A stretch of DNA of 64,000 nt. Source: Streptomyces spinosus (GTDB lineage: Bacteria; Actinomycetota; Actinomycetes; Streptomycetales; Streptomycetaceae). The notes under the pieces are model-generated. The model was not told the origin of the DNA and searched no databases. It worked only from the letters and a program-made list of their open reading frames with translations. The stretch is from contig NZ_JAINRC010000001.1 in NCBI RefSeq assembly GCF_020400655.1, positions 620,001 through 684,000 on the forward strand. The letters run 5' to 3'. Both the position numbers and the translations under genes were made by a program. Numbering within the stretch: the first letter of the stretch is position 1; the number at the start of each line of letters is the position of its first letter. Shown piece by piece: positions 49,253-56,049 of this stretch.

Positions 49253-50167
49253 ATGCGATCGACCGGTCCCCACCCGTCGCCGCGGTCCGCGTGGCCGCGT
49301 CTCCTGCGGTCGTGGCGCGACCGGCGGGTGTTCGCGGGCAGCGTGCTGGCGGCCTTCGGCGGGGTGTCGGCCGTCGTGCAGTTCGCCGGCCAGCTCTTCC
49401 CGGGCGTCGTGTCCCGGCCCGGGCTGGTACTCGCCGGCTCCGTGACCCTGTGCCTGGCCTGGGGGCTGGCCCGGGCGCGTCCGCAGGCCGCCGTGCGGCA
49501 GGAGTTCGCCCGCCCCGGGATGACGGTGGTGGTCGAGGAGGGCGACCTCTTCGAGCAGCCCGGACAGCTCGTGGTGGGGTTCACCGACACCTTCGACACC
49601 GTCGTGGACGACGGTGTCGTCATCAACGACGGCAGTGTGCAGGGGCAGTTGCTCGCCCGTCGCTACGCGGGGGACGCCCGGCGGCTGGACGCGGAGCTGG
49701 CCACCGCGCTGGAGGGGGTGACCCCGGTGGCGTGGGAGAGCGCGCGGGACAAGCCGCGCGGCAAGCGAGCCCGGTATCCGGTCGGCACGGTCGCCGTCCT
49801 CGGCACCCGGCCCGACCTCGTCTTCGCCGTCGCCTACAGCCGGATGGGCAACGACTGTGTCGCCTCCTCCAAGGTCCAGGACCTGTGGCTGGGCCTGGAC
49901 CGGCTGTGGGACGCCGTCCACCGGCACGGCCAGCTCGAACGCCTCACCATGCCGTTGACCGGCGCGGGCCTGGCCCGGCTGCACGACCTGGACGAGGACA
50001 GCCTCCTGCGGCTGATCCTGCTGTCCTTCGTCGTGCACTCGTGGGAGCGGCCGGTCTGCCGCGAGCTGCACGTGGTGGTCCGCCCCGGTGAGCTGGCGCG
50101 GATCGACCTGCCGGAGACCGGCGCGTTCCTGGCCGGCCTGGCGGCGGGCGCCCGGCGCCATGTCTGA
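49253..50167 (+). CDS. Transmembrane macro-domain protein, type II ThsA-like (304 aa)
   Basis: Two N-terminal membrane helices (about 26-48, VFAGSVLAAFGGVSAVVQFAG; about 56-74, LVLAGSVTLCLAWGLARA) followed by a macro domain (about 88-290) of the ThsA/DUF6430 family: GDLFEQPGQLVVGFTDTFDT, SVQGQLLARRYAGD, RDKPRGKRARYPVGTV, FAVAYSRMGND, LTMPLTGAGLARL. In type II Thoeris systems such a protein is the effector: it binds a TIR-made ADP-ribose-type signal and damages the membrane. A TIR gene converges on it 90 bases away. ATG 49253 has GGAGGG four bases upstream. Confidence 0.85.
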   Translation: MRSTGPHPSPRSAWPRLLRSWRDRRVFAGSVLAAFGGVSAVVQFAGQLFPGVVSRPGLVLAGSVTLCLAWGLARARPQAAVRQEFARPGMTVVVEEGDLFEQPGQLVVGFTDTFDTVVDDGVVINDGSVQGQLLARRYAGDARRLDAELATALEGVTPVAWESARDKPRGKRARYPVGTVAVLGTRPDLVFAVAYSRMGNDCVASSKVQDLWLGLDRLWDAVHRHGQLERLTMPLTGAGLARLHDLDEDSLLRLILLSFVVHSWERPVCRELHVVVRPGELARIDLPETGAFLAGLAAGARRHV

Positions 50168-50203
50168 CGCCGGGCGGCCTCGCGCCCCGGTGGCGGGGCG
50201 TGA

Positions 50204-50254
50204 GCGGTACGGGCCCGTCCCCCGACCGTGGACGAACCACCGGGCCCGTACCGC
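50204..50254. terminator. Bidirectional terminator, 14-bp stem
   Basis: GCGGTACGGGCCCG (50204-50217) and CGGGCCCGTACCGC (50241-50254) pair perfectly around a 23-base loop. It serves the convergent macro and TIR genes; the right arm ends three bases before the TIR stop codon. Confidence 0.8.
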
Positions 50255-50257
50255 GGC

Positions 50258-50995
50258 TCAGCGGACCGGCGGTGCCGCCCGCCCGGTGCGGCCGTACGCC
50301 GACAGGTGGCGGTACGGCCAGGTCTGGAGCCAGTCGGAGCGGGTGTCGTCAACCGTGCAGCCCGCCAGCTTCAGCCGCTCGGCGATCTTGCGCAGGGCGG
50401 TCTCCGTGCCGTCGAACCGGATGACGTTCCGGCCGGCGACGTCGGCGATCGGACGCAGCTCCCCGACCTCGACCATCAGGGTGCGTTCCGGGTAGGCCAT
50501 CAGCACCATGCCCAGCTCGATGAGCACGTTGGGCCGGGGCTGACCGGTGGGTTCGGTCTCGAATGGCGGCTCGGTCCGGCCGCGCAGGTCCGGGTGGAGC
50601 TGGACGATGTCGTCCGGGGTGAGCAGCACGACGGCCGCCTGGGCCAGCTCAGGGGCCCCGGCGACGACCTCGCCGAGGAAGGGCGCCGTCTTGCCGGTGG
50701 CCTTGACCAGGTCCTCCCACTCCAGCGGGCGCAGATCGAGCAGGCGCAGCAGGTCGAACATCCTCAGTCGCACCTCCTCGTCCCGCCCGTGGACGACGAA
50801 GACGTTGCGGCGGCGGTCGGGGGCGGGGCCGTCCTGGTCCGGTCCGGCGGCACGGGCGGCCGGAGGAGCGCCGTAGTGGTTCTGCGTACCCGAGTTGGTG
50901 GTGTTGTTGTTTCCGGTGACGAAGCTGTTGTTGTGCCCGAAGTCGTTCCGGCTCCCGTAGTCGCTGCTGTTGCCGCCCGTGGAGGTGTGCGTCAT
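50258..50995 (-). CDS. TIR-domain protein (CAP12/Pycsar-type) with N-terminal Asn-rich motif (245 aa)
   Basis: Residues 1-42 are rich in Asn, Gly, Ser and Thr and hold the motif GHNNSFVTG followed by NNTTNSGTQ (about 17-38). Residues 64-205 form a TIR-like domain of the nucleotide-binding/CAP12 family: NVFVVHGRDEEVRLRMFDLL, the loop VVLLTPDDI and the putative catalytic Glu160 in RPNVLIELGMVL. Such TIR domains degrade NAD or make ADP-ribose signals in anti-phage systems. The start overlaps the stop of the membrane-protein gene (ATGA), so both are made together. The same Asn-rich motif ends that membrane protein. Joint assembly through the motif is inferred. Confidence 0.85.
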   Translation of the reverse strand: MTHTSTGGNSSDYGSRNDFGHNNSFVTGNNNTTNSGTQNHYGAPPAARAAGPDQDGPAPDRRRNVFVVHGRDEEVRLRMFDLLRLLDLRPLEWEDLVKATGKTAPFLGEVVAGAPELAQAAVVLLTPDDIVQLHPDLRGRTEPPFETEPTGQPRPNVLIELGMVLMAYPERTLMVEVGELRPIADVAGRNVIRFDGTETALRKIAERLKLAGCTVDDTRSDWLQTWPYRHLSAYGRTGRAAPPVR

Positions 50996-51102
50996 GCGGA
51001 TCCCGCCCCCTGACCGCCGTTCGGGCCGCCGAAGCTCTGCGTGCCCGAGTTGGTGGTGTTGTTGTCGCCGTGCACGAAGCTGTTGTTGTGCCCGTAGTTG
51101 TT
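50881..51102 (-). repeat. Two copies of a 67-base repeat coding the shared Asn-rich motif
   Basis: Copies at 50881-50947 (N-terminus of the TIR protein) and 51036-51102 (C-terminus of the membrane protein) differ at roughly ten or fewer positions. They are in the same translational sense but in two different proteins. Similarity drops away outside the motif, so selection on the peptide or a recent copying event is implied. Confidence 0.85.
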
Positions 51103-52563
51103 GAGGATGTTCGTCTGACGGGCCTCGTGCTCCGTCAGGTCCACGTTGTGCTCGTACAGGAAGTCACGGACGACGTGGAGGAACTGGCGCTCCACGATCT
51201 GCGTGTACTTGATGGTGTCGGTCTCCTGGAAGAAGACGTGGAAGTGGGGGCTGGTCGCCATCTCCCGGACGCTGGTGACCGCGCCGCGGTTGAGCAGGGC
51301 GTCGGCGTAGCGGCCGAGGCCGAACTCGCTGGTGTCGGCCGGCTGCGGCAACCGGATCTTCTCCTTGGCCCACGGCAGTCGCGGCAGCACCCGGGCACCC
51401 GCGGCCCTGGCGGCGGCCGACCGTACCGCGGAGTGGGGCGTGCCGCGCAGGGTGTGCCAGGCCAGCTTGACCAACAGCCGCTCGTCCAGGGCTGCGGGGA
51501 GCCGGTCCACCAGCCGGAAGCTCGCCCGGACCGGCGCCAGCACGTACGAGTAGAACTCGGTGTGCAGGGTGTTCCCCTTGAGGTCGAAGCCCACGAACGC
51601 CGTGGTGACCAGTTCCTGGTCCCAGGAGCCCACCCGGACGCACAGATAGCCGCGTCCGGTGTCGTGCACGTCCTGCCAGTCGCCGTCGAGCTGCTCGGGG
51701 GTCGGCTCCGCCACGCCCCGGAGCGTCGTGACGGCCGTGGTGAAGACGCTCCGCTCGACGGCGAGGCCCTCGATCCGCTGCGTCGGACGGGCCTGGGCTT
51801 GCAACCGGGCGGTCAGGCGGTCGGCGACGTAGGCGCTCAGCTCCTCGACGGTGAAGGGAACGACCTCCTTGCGCTTGGGCTCCTGGCCGGCCGTGCCGGG
51901 TGCCGCGGGCGGACCCGCGCCGGGACGGCCGTCGAACACCCCGAGCGGCGCGCCGATCAGCAGTTCCGCGTTGGACCAGCGGCGCACCTGGGTGCCCGCG
52001 CCGACGAACGGCTTGTAGCCGCCGTAGCGGATCACCGTGCCGTCCGAGGACTGTTCCCGCCTGATCTTGTCCACCAGCTCGGGCGTCAGCTCCGGGTGCT
52101 CGGGGTACGAACCGTCGAACCCCCGGCGTCCCCCGCCGGTCGGAGGGGCCAGCCGGCGCGTCAGGGTCTGGAGGGTGACGACCCGCCGCAGGAAGGCGGT
52201 GACCCACAGCAGCCACAGCACCGCCAGGAGCGCGGTCCACCCGCTCAGCGCGCCGGTGATCACCAGGACGGACGTGACGGCGGCGCCCGCGGCGAACACG
52301 GCCAGCCGGAGACGCTGGAGCCGGCGCGCGGCCAGCGCGTGCGCGAGCACGGGCACCGCGTCGTAGCCGTACGACGGGGCCACCACCCGGTACCGGTGGG
52401 TCAGCAACTCGCGGATGACGCCGGCGCGGTAGACCGGGTCGAGGTAGGTGCCCGCGCACAGCAGCCGGGTGGCGTTGCTCGTGGCGTCCGCGGCCGGGCG
52501 GGCCGCGGGCGGCCGGTCCGGTTCGGGCGACGGGGCGGGCACGGTGAGGAAGTCACTCGCCAT
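50992..52563 (-). CDS. Membrane protein with C-terminal Asn-rich motif (523 aa)
   Basis: No family recognised. Residues 1-80 are cytoplasmic (Pro/Ala-rich start, then YLDPVYRAGVIRELLTHRYRVVAPSYGYD). Two adjacent helices follow at about 86-105 and 108-125. A large soluble part of about 360 residues (FVGAGTQVRRWSNAELLIGAPLGVFDG; FTVEELSAYVADRLTARL; YLCVRVGSWDQELVTTAFVGFDLKG) comes next. It ends with HNVDLTEHEARQTNILNNYG and the motif GHNNSFVHG with NNTTNSGTQ (about 488-509). A sensor that seeds assembly of the TIR protein fits the layout. It is preceded by a small membrane-anchored protein gene 21 bases upstream and overlaps the TIR gene. Confidence 0.8.
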   Translation of the reverse strand: MASDFLTVPAPSPEPDRPPAARPAADATSNATRLLCAGTYLDPVYRAGVIRELLTHRYRVVAPSYGYDAVPVLAHALAARRLQRLRLAVFAAGAAVTSVLVITGALSGWTALLAVLWLLWVTAFLRRVVTLQTLTRRLAPPTGGGRRGFDGSYPEHPELTPELVDKIRREQSSDGTVIRYGGYKPFVGAGTQVRRWSNAELLIGAPLGVFDGRPGAGPPAAPGTAGQEPKRKEVVPFTVEELSAYVADRLTARLQAQARPTQRIEGLAVERSVFTTAVTTLRGVAEPTPEQLDGDWQDVHDTGRGYLCVRVGSWDQELVTTAFVGFDLKGNTLHTEFYSYVLAPVRASFRLVDRLPAALDERLLVKLAWHTLRGTPHSAVRSAAARAAGARVLPRLPWAKEKIRLPQPADTSEFGLGRYADALLNRGAVTSVREMATSPHFHVFFQETDTIKYTQIVERQFLHVVRDFLYEHNVDLTEHEARQTNILNNYGHNNSFVHGDNNTTNSGTQSFGGPNGGQGAGSA

Positions 52564-52584
52564 TGTCTTCTCGCTCCGCTCTGC

Positions 52585-53220
52585 TCAGCCGGTGGGGTTC
52601 ATGGAGGCGTCGGTGATGACACCGTCGACCACGGTGTACCGGCCGCTGTACGACTTCTGCGTGCCGTCGGTCTGCCGGGCGAGGAGATCCACCCAGACCG
52701 TCTCGCCCTGGGCGGACTCGATCGTGACGTCGTCCCGCTCGGTGGTGGCGAAGCCCGACACGAAGGAGGTGTAGGACGCGTCGAGGTTCTTGCCGCCCAG
52801 GTCCCAGGCGGTCTGGTAGTCGCGCTCGTTGATGGCCTCGAAGAAGCGGGTCACCGTGCCGGCGGGGCTGTCGGCCGTCTCGGTGCTCTCGGTGCCGGCC
52901 GGGCTGGAAGCGGTGTCCGTGGGGTCGGCGCCGTCGGTGGACGGCCAGGTCGGCGTCTCGTACGCCGTGGAGGTGTCCGGTGTCGGCGTGTCCGGGGACG
53001 ACGGGCCGGAACCGCCGGAGTAGCCGTCCGAGTAGCCTCCGGAGTAGCCGCTGCCGTAGACGGACGGCGTCCCTGGTCCGCCGCCGTCCTGTGAGCCCAG
53101 GTGGGACGCGATGCCCATGAGGAGGATCAACAGAAAGGGCACACCACCGATGAGCAGTGCGTACGTTCGCTCCCTGCCGCCGGCGGGTAAGAGGCTCGGC
53201 GGCTCGTAGGTGTGGTTCAT
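52585..53220 (-). CDS. Membrane-anchored protein with Gly/Ser/Tyr linker (211 aa)
   Basis: A single helix at about 20-40 (YALLIGGVPFLLILLMGIASHL) anchors an extracytoplasmic part. Residues 50-75 are Gly/Ser/Tyr-rich (VYGSGYSGGYSDGYSGGSG), then a Thr/Ser/Asp/Pro spacer. The C-terminal domain (about 120-211; TVTRFFEAINERDYQTAWDLGGKNL, YSGRYTVVDGVITDASM) has the look of NTF2-like/DUF4878 folds. ATG 53220 has GAGGA upstream. First gene of the three-gene operon with the Asn-motif membrane protein and the TIR protein. Confidence 0.78.
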   Translation of the reverse strand: MNHTYEPPSLLPAGGRERTYALLIGGVPFLLILLMGIASHLGSQDGGGPGTPSVYGSGYSGGYSDGYSGGSGPSSPDTPTPDTSTAYETPTWPSTDGADPTDTASSPAGTESTETADSPAGTVTRFFEAINERDYQTAWDLGGKNLDASYTSFVSGFATTERDDVTIESAQGETVWVDLLARQTDGTQKSYSGRYTVVDGVITDASMNPTG

Positions 53221-53372
53221 GGGTCCTCGCAACTCCCGGCAGACGGCCGGGATCTCGCTGTTCCGTCAGTATGACGACAGTCACTCTGCCCGACATCCGC
53301 CGGGCGGGCGCCGGATTCGCGCTTCCGATGCGCTTCCGATCCGCGACGCGCGGGCGTGCGGCGGACAGGGGT

Positions 53373-53966
53373 TCAGATCGCGGTGCAGGGCACCGGCCAC
53401 CGCCGGACGCGCGGGGGCAGGGTCACCGCCCAGTCGCCGCCCGTCAGGACCAGCCGCTCGGCCGCGAGCAGCCCCAGCGCCTCCCGCTCGGTGGGATCCA
53501 GCCCCGCGACGGGCGTGGGCTCCAGCAGCCGGAGGAACGTGGCGTGCAGCGCGGGGTGGTCGAGGGTCAGGCGGACGGCCGTGCCCCGCTCCCTGCGGTC
53601 CAGGACCGTGATGAAGTCCGGTCCGCGCCGGTGGTAGAGGGTGCCGTGGGCGTGGCCCGCCCGCCAGGACGCCAACACCCGCGGATCGGCGTGCAGTTCG
53701 GTGGGCGGAGGCAGGTGGCGCAGCAGGCGGGGGTCGTACGACGGTGTGCCCGTCGCCCGCCAGTCCACGCCGAGGCCCAGGCCCTGGCACTCGCGCAGGA
53801 ACCGTACCGCCTCCGCCGTCGCACGCCCCGTGCCGCTCATGTCCAGGGGTTGGGCGACCTCGACCCGGCGCCCGGTGCGTCGGTGCGGCACGCGCCCGGG
53901 CAGCCCCTCCACCGCGTCCTCCCCGGCCGGCCCGTTCGTCCTGCCCTCCCCGGTCAGCCCGCTCAT
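53373..53966 (-). CDS. DUF5825-family protein, RiPP radical SAM partner (197 aa)
   Basis: Soluble protein resembling DUF5825, a family found next to radical SAM enzymes of the 'RiPP maturation radical SAM protein 1' group. Features: VEVAQPLDMSGTGRATAEAVRFLRECQGLGLGVDWR, LYHRRGPDFITVLDRR. Role unknown; may bind the precursor or present it to the enzyme. ATG 53966 overlaps the radical SAM stop (ATGA). Confidence 0.75.
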   Translation of the reverse strand: MSGLTGEGRTNGPAGEDAVEGLPGRVPHRRTGRRVEVAQPLDMSGTGRATAEAVRFLRECQGLGLGVDWRATGTPSYDPRLLRHLPPPTELHADPRVLASWRAGHAHGTLYHRRGPDFITVLDRRERGTAVRLTLDHPALHATFLRLLEPTPVAGLDPTEREALGLLAAERLVLTGGDWAVTLPPRVRRWPVPCTAI

Positions 53967-55810
53967 GCGGCCCCCTCGGGCAGCCGGACCGGCTCTCCCC
54001 AGGTCGGCAGGGAGACGTACGTGGTGCCGTCGCGGAACAGCAGGGCCAGGGAGTACGCGTGGTCGACCCAGGCGCCCAGGGACCGGGCCGGCACCTCGTG
54101 GCCGCCGGCGGTGAGCAGGCGGTGCAGCGCGGGAACGGTCCGGCCGTCCTCCAGCCGGCGCAGGGCCGCGGCCCGCCAGCCGGTGAAGCGGTGGGTGGCG
54201 GGCGGGCGGCCGTAGCGGCGGTCGTGCACCAGCAGCTCCGCGCCGTCCTCCTCGAACAGCAGCCGGGAGTCCGCGTGCCCGGCCCGCCAGTCGGCCACCG
54301 CCTCCTTCAGCCGCCGCTCGACCGGGCCGCCGATGCCCGCCGGTTCGGTGTCGAACAGGTAGACCAGGTCCGCGAGTTCGTCCTCGGGCAGGTCGTAGAC
54401 GTGCTGGTACATCGCGGCCGGGCGGCGCTCGCCGAAGCCGAGGCCGGGGTCGGTGAAGTGCGGGCTGAACCGTTCCAGCTGGATGCGGTGGGCGCCGCTC
54501 GGCGGCTGGAGGTGGACCAGCGCGGGCAGCTGGTCGATGACGGGCGTGTAGTCGTCCGCGGTCTCGCCGGGGAAGCCGTACAACAGGTTCCAGGAGCAGG
54601 TCAGGGCGTGATTCTCGCACTCGCGCAGGGTGCGGACGTTGCGGGCGCCGGTGACCCCCTTGTCCATGAGGTCCAGGACGCGGCTGCCCAGGCTCTCGAT
54701 GCCGGGCTGGATGTGCACGGTGCCGGAGGCGCCGAGGAGCGCTAGCTGGCCGGCGGTGAGGTTCGACTTCACCTCGTAGTGCAGCCGCAGGTCCCAGCCG
54801 CTCCCGGCCACGCGGGGCAGGAAGTCGCGGAAGTAGGCCATGTCGATGATGTTGTCGACGGTGACCACGTCGAGGAGGCGGTGGCGGCGCACCAGCCGGT
54901 CGATCTCCGTCCACAGCCGCTCCCCCGGCTTGGCGCGGAAGGCCATGGCCGTGCCGTTCAGCCCGCAGAAGGTGCAGTGGTGCTTCTCGCCCCACCAGCA
55001 GCCCCGGGCGCCCTCCACGACGAGCTTCGGGTGGATGTGCTCCAGGACCGGGGAAGCGTCCAGCGCGGCCTGCCACTGGTCGTAGTCGGGAGAGGGTATG
55101 TCGGCCGGGGCCACGGTCCGCCGGGTTTCCGTGTTGGCCCGGGACACCGTGCCGTCCCACCAGCACAGCCCGGGGACATCCGCCGGGGCTGTCCGGGCCT
55201 CCAGGTGGTCGAGGAGGGCGGGGAAGGCGTACTCGGCCTCACCGCGGACCACGTGGTCGACGAAGGGGTGGTTGCGGTGCAGGGCGTGGCCCATCGGGCC
55301 GTCGCAGTTGCTGCCGCCGAGGACGACCGTCACCCCGGGGCGTCTTCGCTTGAGTTCGCGGGCTAGGGCGAGGGACGGCACGTTCTGCATGAAGGTGCTG
55401 GTGAACCCGACCACGTCCGGTCCGGCGGCCAGGATCTCGGCGGCGCAGGCGTCGATGAAGCCGGCCGCGTACGGGCGCATCGCGAGCGCGGTGCCGATGG
55501 GGACGTCCCGGCCGGCCGCGTACTCCTTCAGCCGGGCCTCGCCCCAGCCGGGGTCGTCGTACAGGACGCCGGAGAAGACCCAGTCGCCGAGCCCGTGGAA
55601 GATGGCGTCGCTGCCGACCGCGACGTAGTCGCCCGGGCGGAGCCTGCCGCCGGAGTTCTCCAGCAGGAACTCCGCCCAGCGCAGCGAGCCGTGGAACTCG
55701 CTCACCTCGTCGCCGGGTCGGGACCGCCGCACGATCCGCTGGAGCAGCCCCAGTTGCAGCGAGGGCAGGTCGAGGGGGTGCCACGGCATCGTGACCAGGT
55801 GGACACGCAT
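53963..55810 (-). CDS. B12-binding radical SAM RiPP maturase (615 aa)
   Basis: N-terminal cobalamin-binding-like Rossmann domain (about 1-190; PDVVGFTSTFMQNVPSLALARELKRRRP, VVLGGSNCDGPMG), then the radical SAM barrel with the cluster Cys in CWWGEKHHCTFC, a C-x7-C-x2-C spacing typical of the RiPP maturation radical SAM protein 1 family. VHIQPGIESLGSRVLDLM and WNLLYGFPGET support this. Probably C-methylates or otherwise modifies the 28-residue peptide encoded just upstream. ATG 55810 lies two bases after the peptide stop. The DUF5825 gene follows with overlap. Confidence 0.88.
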   Translation of the reverse strand: MRVHLVTMPWHPLDLPSLQLGLLQRIVRRSRPGDEVSEFHGSLRWAEFLLENSGGRLRPGDYVAVGSDAIFHGLGDWVFSGVLYDDPGWGEARLKEYAAGRDVPIGTALAMRPYAAGFIDACAAEILAAGPDVVGFTSTFMQNVPSLALARELKRRRPGVTVVLGGSNCDGPMGHALHRNHPFVDHVVRGEAEYAFPALLDHLEARTAPADVPGLCWWDGTVSRANTETRRTVAPADIPSPDYDQWQAALDASPVLEHIHPKLVVEGARGCWWGEKHHCTFCGLNGTAMAFRAKPGERLWTEIDRLVRRHRLLDVVTVDNIIDMAYFRDFLPRVAGSGWDLRLHYEVKSNLTAGQLALLGASGTVHIQPGIESLGSRVLDLMDKGVTGARNVRTLRECENHALTCSWNLLYGFPGETADDYTPVIDQLPALVHLQPPSGAHRIQLERFSPHFTDPGLGFGERRPAAMYQHVYDLPEDELADLVYLFDTEPAGIGGPVERRLKEAVADWRAGHADSRLLFEEDGAELLVHDRRYGRPPATHRFTGWRAAALRRLEDGRTVPALHRLLTAGGHEVPARSLGAWVDHAYSLALLFRDGTTYVSLPTWGEPVRLPEGAA

Positions 55811-55812
55811 GC

Positions 55813-55899
55813 TCAGCGGGTCGGCCGCTTCTCCAGGATCGCCGGCCGGCGGGTGGTGCTCCGCTGGTCCTCGCGGACCACGATCTTCTTGATCTCCAT
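55813..55899 (-). CDS. Candidate RiPP precursor peptide (28 aa)
   Basis: Short frame directly upstream of the radical SAM gene. It starts MEIKKIVVREDQ and ends RRPAILEKRPTR, strongly basic. ATG 55899 has GAGAGG within a suitable distance (GGGAGAGGCGAGC). The stop TGA is two bases before the radical SAM ATG, so translation is coupled. It has no Cys and no Trp or Tyr; the modified residue is unknown. A leader in the first half and a core in TTRRPAILEKRPTR is a guess. Confidence 0.65.
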   Translation of the reverse strand: MEIKKIVVREDQRSTTRRPAILEKRPTR

Positions 55900-55926
55900 G
55901 CTCGCCTCTCCCCTCGGAGCATGCCA

Positions 55927-55987
55927 ACGCCCTTGCGTCGCACGGCTGTCCACCATATGGACAGACGTGTGTGCGACACAAGGGCGT
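55927..55987. promoter_or_regulatory. 61-base imperfect palindrome upstream of the RiPP genes
   Basis: Outer arms ACGCCCTTGCGTCGCAC and GTGCGACACAAGGGCGT differ at one position. Inner arms CTGTCCA and TGGACAG are perfect around CCATA. It lies 28 bases upstream of the precursor start and 63 bases past the pnkp stop. It could be the pnkp terminator, an operator for the RiPP operon, or both. Confidence 0.65.
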
Positions 55988-56049
55988 CGTGTGACCGGCG
56001 CGTCGGGAGGGCGTGTGCCGGTGCCGTGAGGAGGTGTGCCCGGCGGTGC

